A stretch of DNA of 64,000 nucleotides from an uncultured Clostridia bacterium (GTDB lineage: Bacteria; Bacillota; Clostridia; Christensenellales; CAG-138), in assembly GCA_946411635.1 (NCBI GenBank), contig CAMKES010000002.1, positions 260,585 through 324,584 on the forward strand, written 5' to 3'. The notes below the pieces were generated by a model. It saw only the letters and a list, made by a program, of their open reading frames with translations. It was not told the DNA's origin and searched no databases. The translations under genes and the position numbers were made by a program. Shown here piece by piece: positions 1 to 7,880 of this stretch (position 1 is its first letter; every line of letters begins with the position of its first letter).

Positions 1-156
1 TCGCGCCGTCTCGCGGATCAGATCGTCGTATCCGGTCAGCGCGGCGAACGGCGCAAACTGCGCGGCGCGATTCTTCCGGGACATCCGCGGCCGCTTTTGC
101 GGATCGGGATGCGCCCGGTCGATGATATCGCCGTACCGTTCTCTTGCGTCGCTCAC
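1..156 (-). CDS. YolD-like protein (C-terminus beyond window edge)
   Basis: The partial product starts VSDARERYGDII and contains RMSRKNRAAQFAPFAALTGY. The 'M...RAAQFAPFAALTGY' pattern is typical of the small proteins encoded beside Y-family polymerases in Firmicutes (YolD-like family). The GTG start at 156 is fixed by GGAGGA seven bases upstream. It is the last visible gene of a four-gene minus-strand operon, 16 bp after ridA, and the polymerase is the first gene of the same operon, which supports the assignment. About 52 residues are visible and the C-terminus is cut by the window edge. Its biochemical role is unknown; an accessory role in translesion synthesis is an inference from context only. 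Confidence 0.75.
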   Translation of the reverse strand, partial: MSDARERYGDIIDRAHPDPQKRPRMSRKNRAAQFAPFAALTGYDDLIRETAR

Positions 157-172
157 CTGCGCGTCCTCCTTT

Positions 173-550
173 TCAGCGTACGATCTCCGCGATCGCCTCG
201 ATCTCGACCAGCACGTTCTTCGGCAGCGTCTTTACCGCCACGCAGGAGCGTGCGGGCGCGCCTTTGATATACGCGGAATAGACCGCGTTGAATGCGGCGA
301 AATCTCCCATATCCGCGATAAAGCAGGTGGTCTTTACGATGCTGTCCATCGTTGCGCCGCCCGCCTCCAGAACGGCCTGCACGTTTTTCAGCGACTGTTC
401 CGCCTGCGTCTCGATCGTGTCGCCCGCGATCAGGCCCGTTTCCGGATCAACGGGGATCTGCCCCGACGTATACACAAGATTCCCCGTGATCATGCCCTGC
501 GAATACGGTCCGATCGCCGCAGGCGCTTCCTTCGTTGCAATGCGCTTCAT
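173..550 (-). CDS. ridA: RidA family enamine/imine deaminase
   Basis: This is a 125-residue protein of the YjgF/YER057c/UK114 family, which hydrolyses reactive 2-aminoacrylate and related enamines released by PLP enzymes. It has the full family length, the N-terminal APAAIGPYSQG motif, the substrate-carboxylate-binding arginine in GAPARSCVAV (near residue 105) and the terminal EIEAIA segment with the conserved glutamate. AAGGAG precedes the ATG by seven bases. It lies 21 bp after the GNAT-HD gene and 16 bp before the YolD-like gene, so it is probably co-transcribed with the Y-family polymerase. Being cytosolic, it likely has a general metabolite-repair role; nothing links it directly to DNA repair except the operon. 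Confidence 0.9.
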   Translation of the reverse strand: MKRIATKEAPAAIGPYSQGMITGNLVYTSGQIPVDPETGLIAGDTIETQAEQSLKNVQAVLEAGGATMDSIVKTTCFIADMGDFAAFNAVYSAYIKGAPARSCVAVKTLPKNVLVEIEAIAEIVR

Positions 551-571
551 GTTCGTTCTCCTTTTCTGTGC

Positions 572-1645
572 TTACTTTCCCGACGCGATCTTTTCGATCG
601 TGTCGTTGTAGATCTCCTTCCGCAGCGCGGTCAGCCAATCCGAATACGCGACGGTGTCGAACGCGTACGTTTTGTTCAGTTCGTACTCGTTCGGCTCCCA
701 CGTTCCGATCGGCGACTCGTTGTGCTGAATCACTGCCTCGAGCTTGTCGAGCGACTTGTAAAGCTTCGCCTCCGGCGTTTTCAGCGCGCTCATCTCGGCG
801 TAAAGCGCCGAAAGCTCGCGGGAAACCGGTTCCGGCAGCGTTGCGACCCAGCGATCCAGAAGGCGGTCCTCCGTCTCCTCATCCGCGCCCGTTTTCAAAA
901 ACGTCGGGATATCGCCGGTGAAACACTCTCCGAGATCGTGAATGAGGCACATCTTCGTGACCTTGTCGATATCGACCTCCGGAAACTCGCTTCGCAGAAG
1001 CATCGCCATCAAAGCGATCCGCCAGCTGTGCTCCGCGACGCTTTCGCGCCGTCCCTGCGAGGTCGTGCAGTGCCGCATCGTGTCTTTGAGCCGCTCCGCA
1101 ACGTGCAGAATATCCAAAAATTCTCTCGGTTCCATATGCGTTCTCCCCTTTTCAAATTCTTCTTTGGTCAGCATCAGTTCGACGATCCCGCCGTCCGTTC
1201 CGGTCTCGCGGAATCCGACCGCGCGGTGCATCGCATACGCAGCGTCCCGCGTCGTTTCAAACTCGTTGTGAAGGCGTTTTACCCCGTGCGCGAACGCATA
1301 ATCCGCAAGCAGCCGGAGTCCCTGCTTCCCGAAGCCCTTTCCGCGCTCCTGCGCACAGATCACCACGCCCATATCCCACCAGTCGCGTTCCGGCGTGTAA
1401 TGGAAGCATACGTCGCCCACGAACGCGCCGTCGGAGGTCCTTCGAAGGTACGCGTAAAACCGCTCCGGCTCCGCGCCGATCCAGTCCGTACACAGCCGCT
1501 TCCATTCCTTTTCCGGATGCGGGATGCACCCGTCCGGCGGAAACCACGGCGCGTTGTACGCCATCGTCGCCGGGTCGGACATCATCCGCTCGTAAAACGC
1601 GCCGTCCTCCGGCTTCGGGATATACAGCTCCAGCGTTTCACTCAT
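572..1645 (-). CDS. GNAT acetyltransferase-HD domain phosphohydrolase fusion
   Basis: One 357-residue frame holds two domains. Residues 1-170 are a GNAT N-acetyltransferase of the RimJ/RimL type, with the acetyl-CoA loop around QERGKGFGKQGL and the C-terminal GFRETG segment. Residues 171-357 are an HD-superfamily domain of the YfbR/HDDC2 5'-nucleotidase type, with H in AEHSWR, HD in LIHDLGE and a later D in LDKLEA. The start has GGAGG five bases upstream. The second domain begins at an internal ATG (1136) preceded by GGGGAG at good spacing, so a separate HD polypeptide may also be made. It lies 9 bp after the polymerase gene. HD proteins of this type dephosphorylate deoxynucleoside monophosphates, which would fit a polymerase operon; that link is inferred. 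Confidence 0.8.
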   Translation of the reverse strand: MSETLELYIPKPEDGAFYERMMSDPATMAYNAPWFPPDGCIPHPEKEWKRLCTDWIGAEPERFYAYLRRTSDGAFVGDVCFHYTPERDWWDMGVVICAQERGKGFGKQGLRLLADYAFAHGVKRLHNEFETTRDAAYAMHRAVGFRETGTDGGIVELMLTKEEFEKGRTHMEPREFLDILHVAERLKDTMRHCTTSQGRRESVAEHSWRIALMAMLLRSEFPEVDIDKVTKMCLIHDLGECFTGDIPTFLKTGADEETEDRLLDRWVATLPEPVSRELSALYAEMSALKTPEAKLYKSLDKLEAVIQHNESPIGTWEPNEYELNKTYAFDTVAYSDWLTALRKEIYNDTIEKIASGK

Positions 1646-1654
1646 GCCGTCCTC

Positions 1655-3178
1655 CTATGCCTTGTGTCCGCCGATCTGCGCGTTGCGCTCGATCGCCGTC
1701 GCACCCTCCTGCAGGTTGAGTCCCTTGACCACCGCGTTCTTGCCGTACTTGTCACGGATCGAAAGCAGCGCCTTCTGCCGCCGCGTTTCTTTTTCCAGGG
1801 CGGCGTCCTCCTCTGCGCGCGCGGCGTCCCGCGCCTCGTAATCCGTCAGAAGATCGAGCTGTTCCGGCACGGATTCCCGCGCCTTCAGCTCGTCTGCCGT
1901 CAGAAGATTCCCGACCGCCACGTTGAACCGCCGCATCAGAAGCGATCCGTCCGTGATGCGATCGTAGATCGTGCGCACCGCCTCCGTGATCCGTCCGGCC
2001 GACGCAACGTGCCGTCCGAGGTTCTGCGAGCCGTGCACGGGCTTCGGCACCTTTCTGCCGTACCAGTCGGTCACGATCTCGCCCGAATAGGTCCCCGCGC
2101 GGTCCGGATCGGTCAGGTTCTCGACGTCGTATCCGACGCTCAGCACGACCTGATCGGTATACAGGCCTTTTCGCACGAGATCCATCGCGAGCTGATCGGC
2201 CATCTCCTGCACGACGATGCGTCCCTCTTCCGCCGTGTACGGGCGGGACAGCACCTGTCCCTGCGTGAGGCTCTTCGTTTCGGGAACGTACGATTTGCAG
2301 TCCTTGATCTCCGTCGGCTCCCATCCCCACGCGTGGTCGATCAGAAGCTCCGCATTGACGCCGAACAGCCGGTACAGAAGATCCTCGTTCTTGCCGTTCG
2401 GAAGCGTTCCGACCGAACAGCGCGCCACGTCGCCCATCGTATGCATGCCGTACGTTTCGAGCTTGCGCGCGATGCCGCGGCCGACGCGCCAGAAATCGGT
2501 CAGCGGACGGTGACACCAGAGTTCCTCGCGGTATCGCCGTTCGTCGAGTTCGGCGATCCGCACGCCGTCCCGATCCGCCGGCATCCGCTTCGCGACGATG
2601 TCCATCGCGATCTTTGCCAGGTACATGTTCGTTCCGATGCCCGCCGTCGCGGTAATGCGCGTTCTTTCCATGACGTCGCGGATCAGCATCATCACAAAAT
2701 CATGCGCGGTCGTTTTGTACCGTTTCAGGTACGGCGTCACGTCGATGAACACCTCGTCCACCGAATACACCAGGAGATCCTCCGGAGAAACGTACGTGAG
2801 ATAAGTCTCGACGATGCTGCGCGAATACTCCATATAATAGTGCATGCGCGGCGTTGCAACGACGTAATCCAGTTCAAGCGAGGGATCGCGCTTCAGTTCC
2901 GAGGCGAAGATCGACTTGCCCGTAAACCGGCGTCCGGGCGCTCGCATCAGCCGCTCGGCGTTGACCTCGCGGATGCGCTGTTTCGCCTCAAAAAGCCGCG
3001 CGCGGCCCGGAATGCCGAGCGCCTTCAACGCCGGCGAGACGGCGAGACAGATCGTCTTGTCCGTGCGGCTTTCGTCCGCCACAACGAGGTTTGCATCCAG
3101 CGGATCGAACCCGCGCTCCGAGCACTCGACGGAGGCATAGAACGATTTCAGATCGATCGCCGCATACAGTTTTTCCAT
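1655..3178 (-). CDS. Y-family DNA polymerase (UmuC/ImpB-like)
   Basis: The 507-residue product is a translesion polymerase. The N-terminal AAIDLKSFYASVEC carries the first catalytic aspartate, and YSVDEVFIDVT holds the catalytic SxDE pair. The helix-hairpin-helix region follows (GRGIARKLETYGMHTMGD), then the little-finger domain. The sequence is closer to the UvrX/UmuC-like Firmicutes group that pairs with YolD proteins than to DinB. I chose the ATG at 3178, preceded by GGACGGAGG, because the 28 in-frame codons upstream lie in the promoter region. It is the first gene of the operon with the GNAT-HD, ridA and YolD-like genes and is transcribed from the intergenic region shared with the TauE gene. 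It would be expected to be damage-inducible, but I did not find a convincing LexA box. Confidence 0.9.
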   Translation of the reverse strand: MEKLYAAIDLKSFYASVECSERGFDPLDANLVVADESRTDKTICLAVSPALKALGIPGRARLFEAKQRIREVNAERLMRAPGRRFTGKSIFASELKRDPSLELDYVVATPRMHYYMEYSRSIVETYLTYVSPEDLLVYSVDEVFIDVTPYLKRYKTTAHDFVMMLIRDVMERTRITATAGIGTNMYLAKIAMDIVAKRMPADRDGVRIAELDERRYREELWCHRPLTDFWRVGRGIARKLETYGMHTMGDVARCSVGTLPNGKNEDLLYRLFGVNAELLIDHAWGWEPTEIKDCKSYVPETKSLTQGQVLSRPYTAEEGRIVVQEMADQLAMDLVRKGLYTDQVVLSVGYDVENLTDPDRAGTYSGEIVTDWYGRKVPKPVHGSQNLGRHVASAGRITEAVRTIYDRITDGSLLMRRFNVAVGNLLTADELKARESVPEQLDLLTDYEARDAARAEEDAALEKETRRQKALLSIRDKYGKNAVVKGLNLQEGATAIERNAQIGGHKA

Positions 3179-3208
3179 CGCCGTCCTCCGTCCTTTCCCG
3201 TTTTGTTT

Positions 3209-3217
3209 ATTATACCA
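3209..3217 (-). promoter_or_regulatory. Extended -10 promoter for the polymerase operon
   Basis: Read on the minus strand this is TGG-TATAAT, a perfect -10 hexamer with the TGn extension, 31 bp ahead of the polymerase ATG. No good -35 is visible, as is common for extended -10 promoters. Confidence 0.45.
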
Positions 3218-3269
3218 TATCCGCACGCCGGAATCGAGAAGTTTTTTTTCGTTCCGGCGCAAACCGGGA

Positions 3270-3297
3270 TTCCATTTCGGGAAATCTGTGCTATAAT
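3270..3297 (+). promoter_or_regulatory. Promoter for the TauE/SafE gene
   Basis: A perfect TATAAT (3292-3297) lies 30 bp before the TTG start. The best -35 is a weak TTCCAT 16 bp upstream. It is divergent from the polymerase operon promoter. Confidence 0.45.
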
Positions 3298-3327
3298 GCC
3301 TGTATCACGCGAAAGGAGCCGAACGAA

Positions 3328-4104
3328 TTGACGCCGACCGTCTGGACGTATCTGATCGTCTGCCCGCTCGTCTTTCTGGCAGGGTTTGTGGACTCTGTGG
3401 CGGGCGGCGGAGGCGTTATTTCGCTGCCGGCATACCTGCTCGCGGGGCTCCCCGTGAAGATCGCCGCGGGCACGAACAAGCTTGCCAACGGCTGCGGAAC
3501 GGCGCTGTCCGTTTACAAATACAGCAAAAGCGGAAAGATCGAATGGAGCTGTGCGCTTCCCGCCGCGTTCGGCTGCCTTCTGGGCGCGGCAGGCGGCACG
3601 TCGCTTGCCGTCAGCCTGCCGGGCGAAGTGCTGAAAATCATTATCCTTGCGGCGCTTCCGATTGCGGCCCTGATCCTCGTGCTGATCCGCCGTAAATCGG
3701 ATGCGGACGAAAAAGCCCTCTCCCGCGAGAGGATCGGGCACGATTCGCTTCTGATCGGCTTTCTGATCGGCGTTTACGACGGGCTGATCGGTCCCGGGAC
3801 CGGCACCTTCCTTACGATCGCGTTTTCCGTCGTGCTGGGCTTCGGACTTCTGAAGTCCGCAGGCTGCGCGCGAACGGCGAACGTCGCTTCGAACGCCGCG
3901 TCGCTGGTCATCTTTCTCAGCAGCGGAGACGTGCTGTTCTCCGTCGGCATTCCCGCGATCGCATGCTCCATGCTCGGCAATTATTTCGGCGCGCGCTACG
4001 CGATCAGGGGCGGCAGCAAAAAGATCCGCCTCGTCATGTTCTTCGTGCTCGGTCTGCTCTTTGTCAAGACGATCCTGCAGCTGACCGGCGCGATCGATTT
4101 CTGA
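3328..4104 (+). CDS. TauE/SafE family sulfite/sulfonate exporter-like membrane protein
   Basis: The 258-residue polytopic membrane protein has the two-halved TauE/SafE architecture: GFVDSVAGGGGVISLPAYL at the N-terminus and the repeated GVYDGLIGPGTGTF motif in the second half, with about eight hydrophobic segments. Family members export or import sulfite, sulfoacetate, sulfolactate and other small organic anions; the substrate here cannot be told. The TTG at 3328 is chosen because AAAGGAG lies nine bases before it and just downstream of a TATAAT; a longer reading would begin upstream of the promoter. It is transcribed alone and ends at a bidirectional terminator. Confidence 0.85.
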   Translation: MTPTVWTYLIVCPLVFLAGFVDSVAGGGGVISLPAYLLAGLPVKIAAGTNKLANGCGTALSVYKYSKSGKIEWSCALPAAFGCLLGAAGGTSLAVSLPGEVLKIIILAALPIAALILVLIRRKSDADEKALSRERIGHDSLLIGFLIGVYDGLIGPGTGTFLTIAFSVVLGFGLLKSAGCARTANVASNAASLVIFLSSGDVLFSVGIPAIACSMLGNYFGARYAIRGGSKKIRLVMFFVLGLLFVKTILQLTGAIDF

Positions 4105-4111
4105 AGCGAAC

Positions 4112-4146
4112 AAAAAACGGCGTTCCCGTTCGGGACGCCGTTTTTG
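4112..4146. terminator. Bidirectional terminator between convergent genes
   Basis: The hairpin AAACGGCGTCCC.. pairs with GGGACGCCGTTT. It has an A-run on the left and a T-run on the right, so it can serve both the TauE gene and the minus-strand membrane protein gene. Confidence 0.8.
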
Positions 4147-4162
4147 CGTTTTGGAAGAATGG

Positions 4163-5395
4163 TTACAATCCGAAGATCAGCGCGGTCAGCGTAAACAGCC
4201 AGTGCGCGGCCATGCCTGCGCAAAGACCGCCGATCGTGTGACAGAGGATCGCCTTTCCGGTGAAGCGGTTGCACTTCAACGCGTCCATCATGGAGACGTG
4301 CGTCGACAGATAACCGCTCCAGCACATGCAGATCGCGGTGAAGACGGAGATGTCGTTCAGGATCGCTCTCGACGCAACGCCGCTCGACGCATTTGCCTTT
4401 ACGATCGCTTCGATCATGGGAAGCGCCGCACCCGCGCTGCCGAGCGCCGTGACCGGAACGCCGAGCGCTTCCGTGCTGGCAAACCCGAACAGCGGCTTCA
4501 AGAGGAAGTTGATCTTGTCCGCGAGCCACGGGATCGCGCCGATCCCCTCGTATGCGCCGCCGGTATAGCCTCCGGCCGGCGCACCCTTCGTCAGCATCAT
4601 CACGACGGAGCAGATGATCAGAACGCCCGGAATGATCGCAAGACCGAGCTCGACGCCCTTCTTGCCGCCGTCCATCAGCGCGTTCAGCACGTGCAGAAAG
4701 CCTTTCGGCATCTCCGCCAGTCTGTCCTTCTCGACCTCCGGCTCCACGTCCGCAGGCCGTTCCTTGCCGAAAAACCGTTTTGTAAAGAACAGCATCAGCC
4801 GGGTGGAAACGATCGCGCCGACGATCGTGCCGAGATTGCCGCACAGCGCCGCCCAGATCACGCCGGAGCCGAGCGTTCCGCCGCCCGCCATGCTCGTGTT
4901 CGAGAATGCGAGCATGAAGCTCGTCACAATGAGCCCCATCCCGAACGACGTGCCGAGGTTGGTCAGCGCCGGGACCTGATACGCTTTGAAGAAGCGGCGA
5001 AACTTGGCGTCGTTTGCAAGCGTCAGGACTGCGGGATTGTCGCTTAAATACGTTGTGACGATGCCGAGCGCAGACGCTCCCGGCATGCCGAACAGAGGCT
5101 TCATCAGCGGCGACAGGACCTTATTGATCAGATCGACGACGCCGAATACCGTCATCAGCTCGGACAGCGCTCCGGCGATAACGGCGAGCGCCATGATGTA
5201 GAACACCGTGTTGATCAGAAGATCGAACGCCGTTTTCATCAGCGTGTTGATCGCGTTGCTCAATCCCATCGGGATCGCGAAGACCGCGAAAAACGCGACG
5301 ATCGAAAGCAGGCAAACAATCGCAACGACGGTTTTCCTCCGCCGTGCGCGCGCCGGACCGATCGGCCTTGTTCTGCCTTTGGTTTGCTTCTTCAT
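4163..5395 (-). CDS. CD0519/CD1768-type polytopic membrane protein (Gate-domain permease-like)
   Basis: The 410-residue membrane protein has a short basic N-terminus (MKKQTKGRTRP) and about ten hydrophobic segments. Motifs such as TAFDLLINTVFYIMALAVIAGA and TYLSDNPAVLTLAND resemble the uncharacterised clostridial CD0519/CD1768 family, related to nucleoside-recognition (Gate) domain proteins including the spore-maturation pair SpmA/SpmB. I chose the ATG at 5395 because AAAGGGG precedes it; a TTG ten codons earlier has no better site. It begins 33 bp after the glutamine synthetase stop, so the two are likely co-transcribed. The substrate is unknown. The family placement is from recollection of sequence style, not a search. 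Confidence 0.65.
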   Translation of the reverse strand: MKKQTKGRTRPIGPARARRRKTVVAIVCLLSIVAFFAVFAIPMGLSNAINTLMKTAFDLLINTVFYIMALAVIAGALSELMTVFGVVDLINKVLSPLMKPLFGMPGASALGIVTTYLSDNPAVLTLANDAKFRRFFKAYQVPALTNLGTSFGMGLIVTSFMLAFSNTSMAGGGTLGSGVIWAALCGNLGTIVGAIVSTRLMLFFTKRFFGKERPADVEPEVEKDRLAEMPKGFLHVLNALMDGGKKGVELGLAIIPGVLIICSVVMMLTKGAPAGGYTGGAYEGIGAIPWLADKINFLLKPLFGFASTEALGVPVTALGSAGAALPMIEAIVKANASSGVASRAILNDISVFTAICMCWSGYLSTHVSMMDALKCNRFTGKAILCHTIGGLCAGMAAHWLFTLTALIFGL

Positions 5396-5428
5396 GTGCG
5401 GACCGCCCCTTTGCTTCCGGGGCAAGGA

Positions 5429-6847
5429 TTACATATTGTAGTACTTCTCGAACTCCGCCGGATGCGGGATCTTGGAAAGCTCGAGGCATTCGTTGCGCTT
5501 ACGCTTGATGTAGTTCTTCAGCAGTTCCTCCGGGAACACGCCGCCTGCGGTCAGGTAGTCGTGATCCGCCTCGAGCGCGTCGAGCGCCTGCTCGAGCGAG
5601 GTCGGCAGATGATGCAGCTTTGCCTTCTCCTCCGGCGGAAGCTCGAAGAGGTTCATGTCGTACGGACCCCAGCCGTTCGCATGCGGGTCGATCTGATTCT
5701 TGATGCCGTCGAGACCCGCCATCAGGATCGCCGCGTAGCAGAAGTACGGGTTGCAGGTGCCGTCCGGGTTTCTGAGTTCGAAGCGGCGCAGCTTCGGCGA
5801 CTTGGCGTACGCCGGGATGCGGATGACCGCGCTGCGGTTCGAGGTCGCATAGCCGACGGTGACCGGTGCTTCAAAGCCGGGGACCAGACGCTTGAAGGAG
5901 TTCGTCGACGGGTTCGTGATCGCGCAGAGCGAGGCGATGTGCTTCAGAAGGCCGCCCATGAACCAGTGTGCTTCCTTGGAAAGATGCGAATAGCCGTTGT
6001 CGTCGGAGAAGACCGGCTCACCGTTCTTGAAGAGGATCATATGCACGTGCATGCCGCTGCCGGCTTCGCCGTAGACGGGCTTCGGCATCAGCGTGGCGGA
6101 AAGACCGAACTTTTCGGCGACGTTGCGGATGATGTACTTGATCATCATGCTGCCGTCGGCCATCTTCGTCATTTCGCCGAGAAGCGGTTCGATCTCAAAC
6201 TGACCCGCGCCGCCGACTTCGGGATGATGATACTTTACCGGAATGCCCGCCTTCTCGATCTCCATGCACATCTCGCTGCGGCACTCGTACGTCCGGTCGA
6301 GCGGCTTCGCAACGTGATAATGCTTCTGGAACGGAACGACGCAGCCGCGGCCTTCGGTCTCGCTGTTCCAGTACGCCTGATCCGCGTCGAGGAACGCCGT
6401 GATCGCGTTGTGATCGACCTTCCAGCCGACCTGATCGAACAGATAAAACTCGAACTCCGGCAGGATCTTCATTTCGTCCGCAATGCCGGTGTCCTTCATG
6501 TACTGCACGGCCGCCTGCACGATGTTGCGCGGATACTGCGCGAGCGGGCGGTTGTTCGGGAAATCGATGATCATTGCGTTGCCGATCATCGTCAGCGTTT
6601 TGACACTGCAGAACGGATCGATCATCGCGGTGTCCAGATCGGGGATATAAACCATGTCGCTCTTCTCGACGACGGCGTAACCGTAGTTGGACGCGTCGAA
6701 GCCGATGCCGTTCTTCAGCGTTTCTTCGGTGAAGTTTGCGGCGGGGATGGTCACATGGCGGAACTGTCCGTCGATGTCGACGATCTTGAAGTCGACCATC
6801 TTGATGTCCTGCTCCTGAATGAGCGTCATAATCTCCTGTGCAGTCAT
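5429..6847 (-). CDS. glnA: Type I glutamine synthetase
   Basis: The 472-residue enzyme condenses ammonia with glutamate using ATP. It shows the beta-grasp domain and the active-site segments PEFEFYLF, GSGMHVHMILF, NPSTNSFKRLVPGFEAP and NRSAVIRIP. Its length and C-terminus (NLFELPPEE then KIPHPAEFEKYYNM) match the GSI-beta type more than the shorter Bacillus GSI-alpha enzyme, yet the tyrosine that is adenylylated in GSI-beta enzymes (NLYDLP in E. coli) is phenylalanine here. Adenylylation at that site is therefore not possible. The ATG at 6847 has GGAGG six bases upstream. Control is probably transcriptional or by feedback inhibition (inference). Confidence 0.95.
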   Translation of the reverse strand: MTAQEIMTLIQEQDIKMVDFKIVDIDGQFRHVTIPAANFTEETLKNGIGFDASNYGYAVVEKSDMVYIPDLDTAMIDPFCSVKTLTMIGNAMIIDFPNNRPLAQYPRNIVQAAVQYMKDTGIADEMKILPEFEFYLFDQVGWKVDHNAITAFLDADQAYWNSETEGRGCVVPFQKHYHVAKPLDRTYECRSEMCMEIEKAGIPVKYHHPEVGGAGQFEIEPLLGEMTKMADGSMMIKYIIRNVAEKFGLSATLMPKPVYGEAGSGMHVHMILFKNGEPVFSDDNGYSHLSKEAHWFMGGLLKHIASLCAITNPSTNSFKRLVPGFEAPVTVGYATSNRSAVIRIPAYAKSPKLRRFELRNPDGTCNPYFCYAAILMAGLDGIKNQIDPHANGWGPYDMNLFELPPEEKAKLHHLPTSLEQALDALEADHDYLTAGGVFPEELLKNYIKRKRNECLELSKIPHPAEFEKYYNM

Positions 6848-6901
6848 AAGAATCCTCCGTAATTCTCTTTTCAGAAGCGTCCTCCGCCTCTGTTCGACCA
6901 C

Positions 6902-6930
6902 ATTTTAACACACGAAAACCCGTTTGTATA
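6902..6930 (-). promoter_or_regulatory. Probable glnA promoter
   Basis: On the minus strand TATACA, 17 bp, TAAAAT. The -35 matches consensus at four of six positions. The start site would lie about 45 bp before the glnA ATG. Confidence 0.4.
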
Positions 6931-6976
6931 CCATTCGCGGGGCTTCCGAAAAAATATAATAAATTCCGCGGGATGT

Positions 6977-7005
6977 TTGACGATTCCTGCGCCGCATGAT
7001 AGAAT
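6977..7005 (+). promoter_or_regulatory. Sigma-A promoter for pcp
   Basis: TTGACG, 17 bp, TAGAAT, 34 bp ahead of the pcp ATG. Confidence 0.75.
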
Positions 7006-7039
7006 ATCTTTACAGTCTTTCGGAAAGGATCCCAGTCTT

Positions 7040-7609
7040 ATGGATCGCAAAACGCTTCTTATCTCCGGCTTCGAGCCGTTCGGAACGGAATCCCGCAATC
7101 CCTCGTGGGAGGCGGTCGACGCGCTGCCGGATCAAATCGGCGATCTGACGCTTGAAAAGCGTCTGCTGCCCGTGGAATACGGACGCGCGGCCGATCTGCT
7201 GACCGCCGCGGCGAACGAGCTGCGCCCCGCCGCGATCCTTTGCGTCGGTCTTGCCGCCGGACGAGACGCCGTAACGCCCGAGGCGATCGGCGTCAACGTG
7301 CGCGACGCCTCCATTTCCGACAATGCCGGCCGTTCGGCGGAAGGTGAGCCGATCGATCCGGACGGTCCCGCCGCGATCTTTTCCACGCTGCCCGTCCGGA
7401 AGATGACCGAATCGATCCGCGCGGCAGGCGTGCCCGCAAAGCTTTCGTACACCGCGGGTACGTACGTGTGCAACGATCTTCTGTATACGCTTCTGCGCCG
7501 GTTTTCCGGCTCGGACGTGCGCGTCGCGTTCGTGCACATCCCGCTTGAACGCACGCTTTCTCTTTCCGAAAGCATCCGCGCGTTGATCGCCGCGATCGGC
7601 GCGATCTGA
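7040..7609 (+). CDS. pcp: Pyroglutamyl-peptidase I
   Basis: This 189-residue cysteine peptidase (family C15) removes N-terminal pyroglutamate from peptides. Visible landmarks are the N-terminal GFEPFG motif, the glutamate in the AVTPEAIGVNVRD segment, the nucleophile cysteine in GTYVCNDLLY and the histidine in FVHIPLE. It is about 25 residues shorter than the common 215-residue form, mainly at the C-terminus, but keeps the catalytic residues. The ATG is preceded by GAAAGGA. It has its own promoter and stands between divergent glnA and a gene remnant on the same strand. It is cytosolic, acting in peptide turnover. Confidence 0.9.
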   Translation: MDRKTLLISGFEPFGTESRNPSWEAVDALPDQIGDLTLEKRLLPVEYGRAADLLTAAANELRPAAILCVGLAAGRDAVTPEAIGVNVRDASISDNAGRSAEGEPIDPDGPAAIFSTLPVRKMTESIRAAGVPAKLSYTAGTYVCNDLLYTLLRRFSGSDVRVAFVHIPLERTLSLSESIRALIAAIGAI

Positions 7610-7637
7610 CGGTGCTGACGTCTCCGGTGAAAGATCT

Positions 7638-7826
7638 CTTTTCCCAATAAAGCTGCCGCTTGCGATCCCGATCGCCGCGGTCCTCGGCCTCGTTCTGAAG
7701 CTTCCGTTCGTCACGGCCTTCATCATCATGCAGATCTGCGACGATATCGCGAAAAACCCGATCTGTTTCATCCGCTGCCGCAAAGGAAACCGGATCAAGC
7801 CGGTGCGCCGGATCCGGTTCGATTGA
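7638..7826 (+). pseudogene. C-terminal remnant of a MATE-family transporter
   Basis: One frame reads LFPIKLPLAIPIAAVLGLV... then ICDDIAKNPICFIR and GNRIKPVRR up to a TGA. This resembles the last helix and basic tail of MATE/DinF multidrug exporters. There is no start codon or ribosome binding site in the frame, and no matching upstream part between pcp and this stretch. It is followed by a strong hairpin, plausibly the original terminator. I read it as the 3' relic of a deleted transporter gene. The alternative, chance coding potential, cannot be excluded without a search. Confidence 0.45.
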
Positions 7827-7840
7827 TCCGATCGCATGCA

Positions 7841-7877
7841 AAACGCCCGCGGTTTTCGCCGCGGGCGTTTGTTGTTT
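7841..7877. terminator. Strong hairpin terminator
   Basis: AACGCCCGCGG and CCGCGGGCGTT form an 11-bp stem with a short loop, followed by a T-rich run on the plus strand. The minus-strand CapA gene ends just to its right, so it may serve both. Confidence 0.8.
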
Positions 7878-7880
7878 TTC

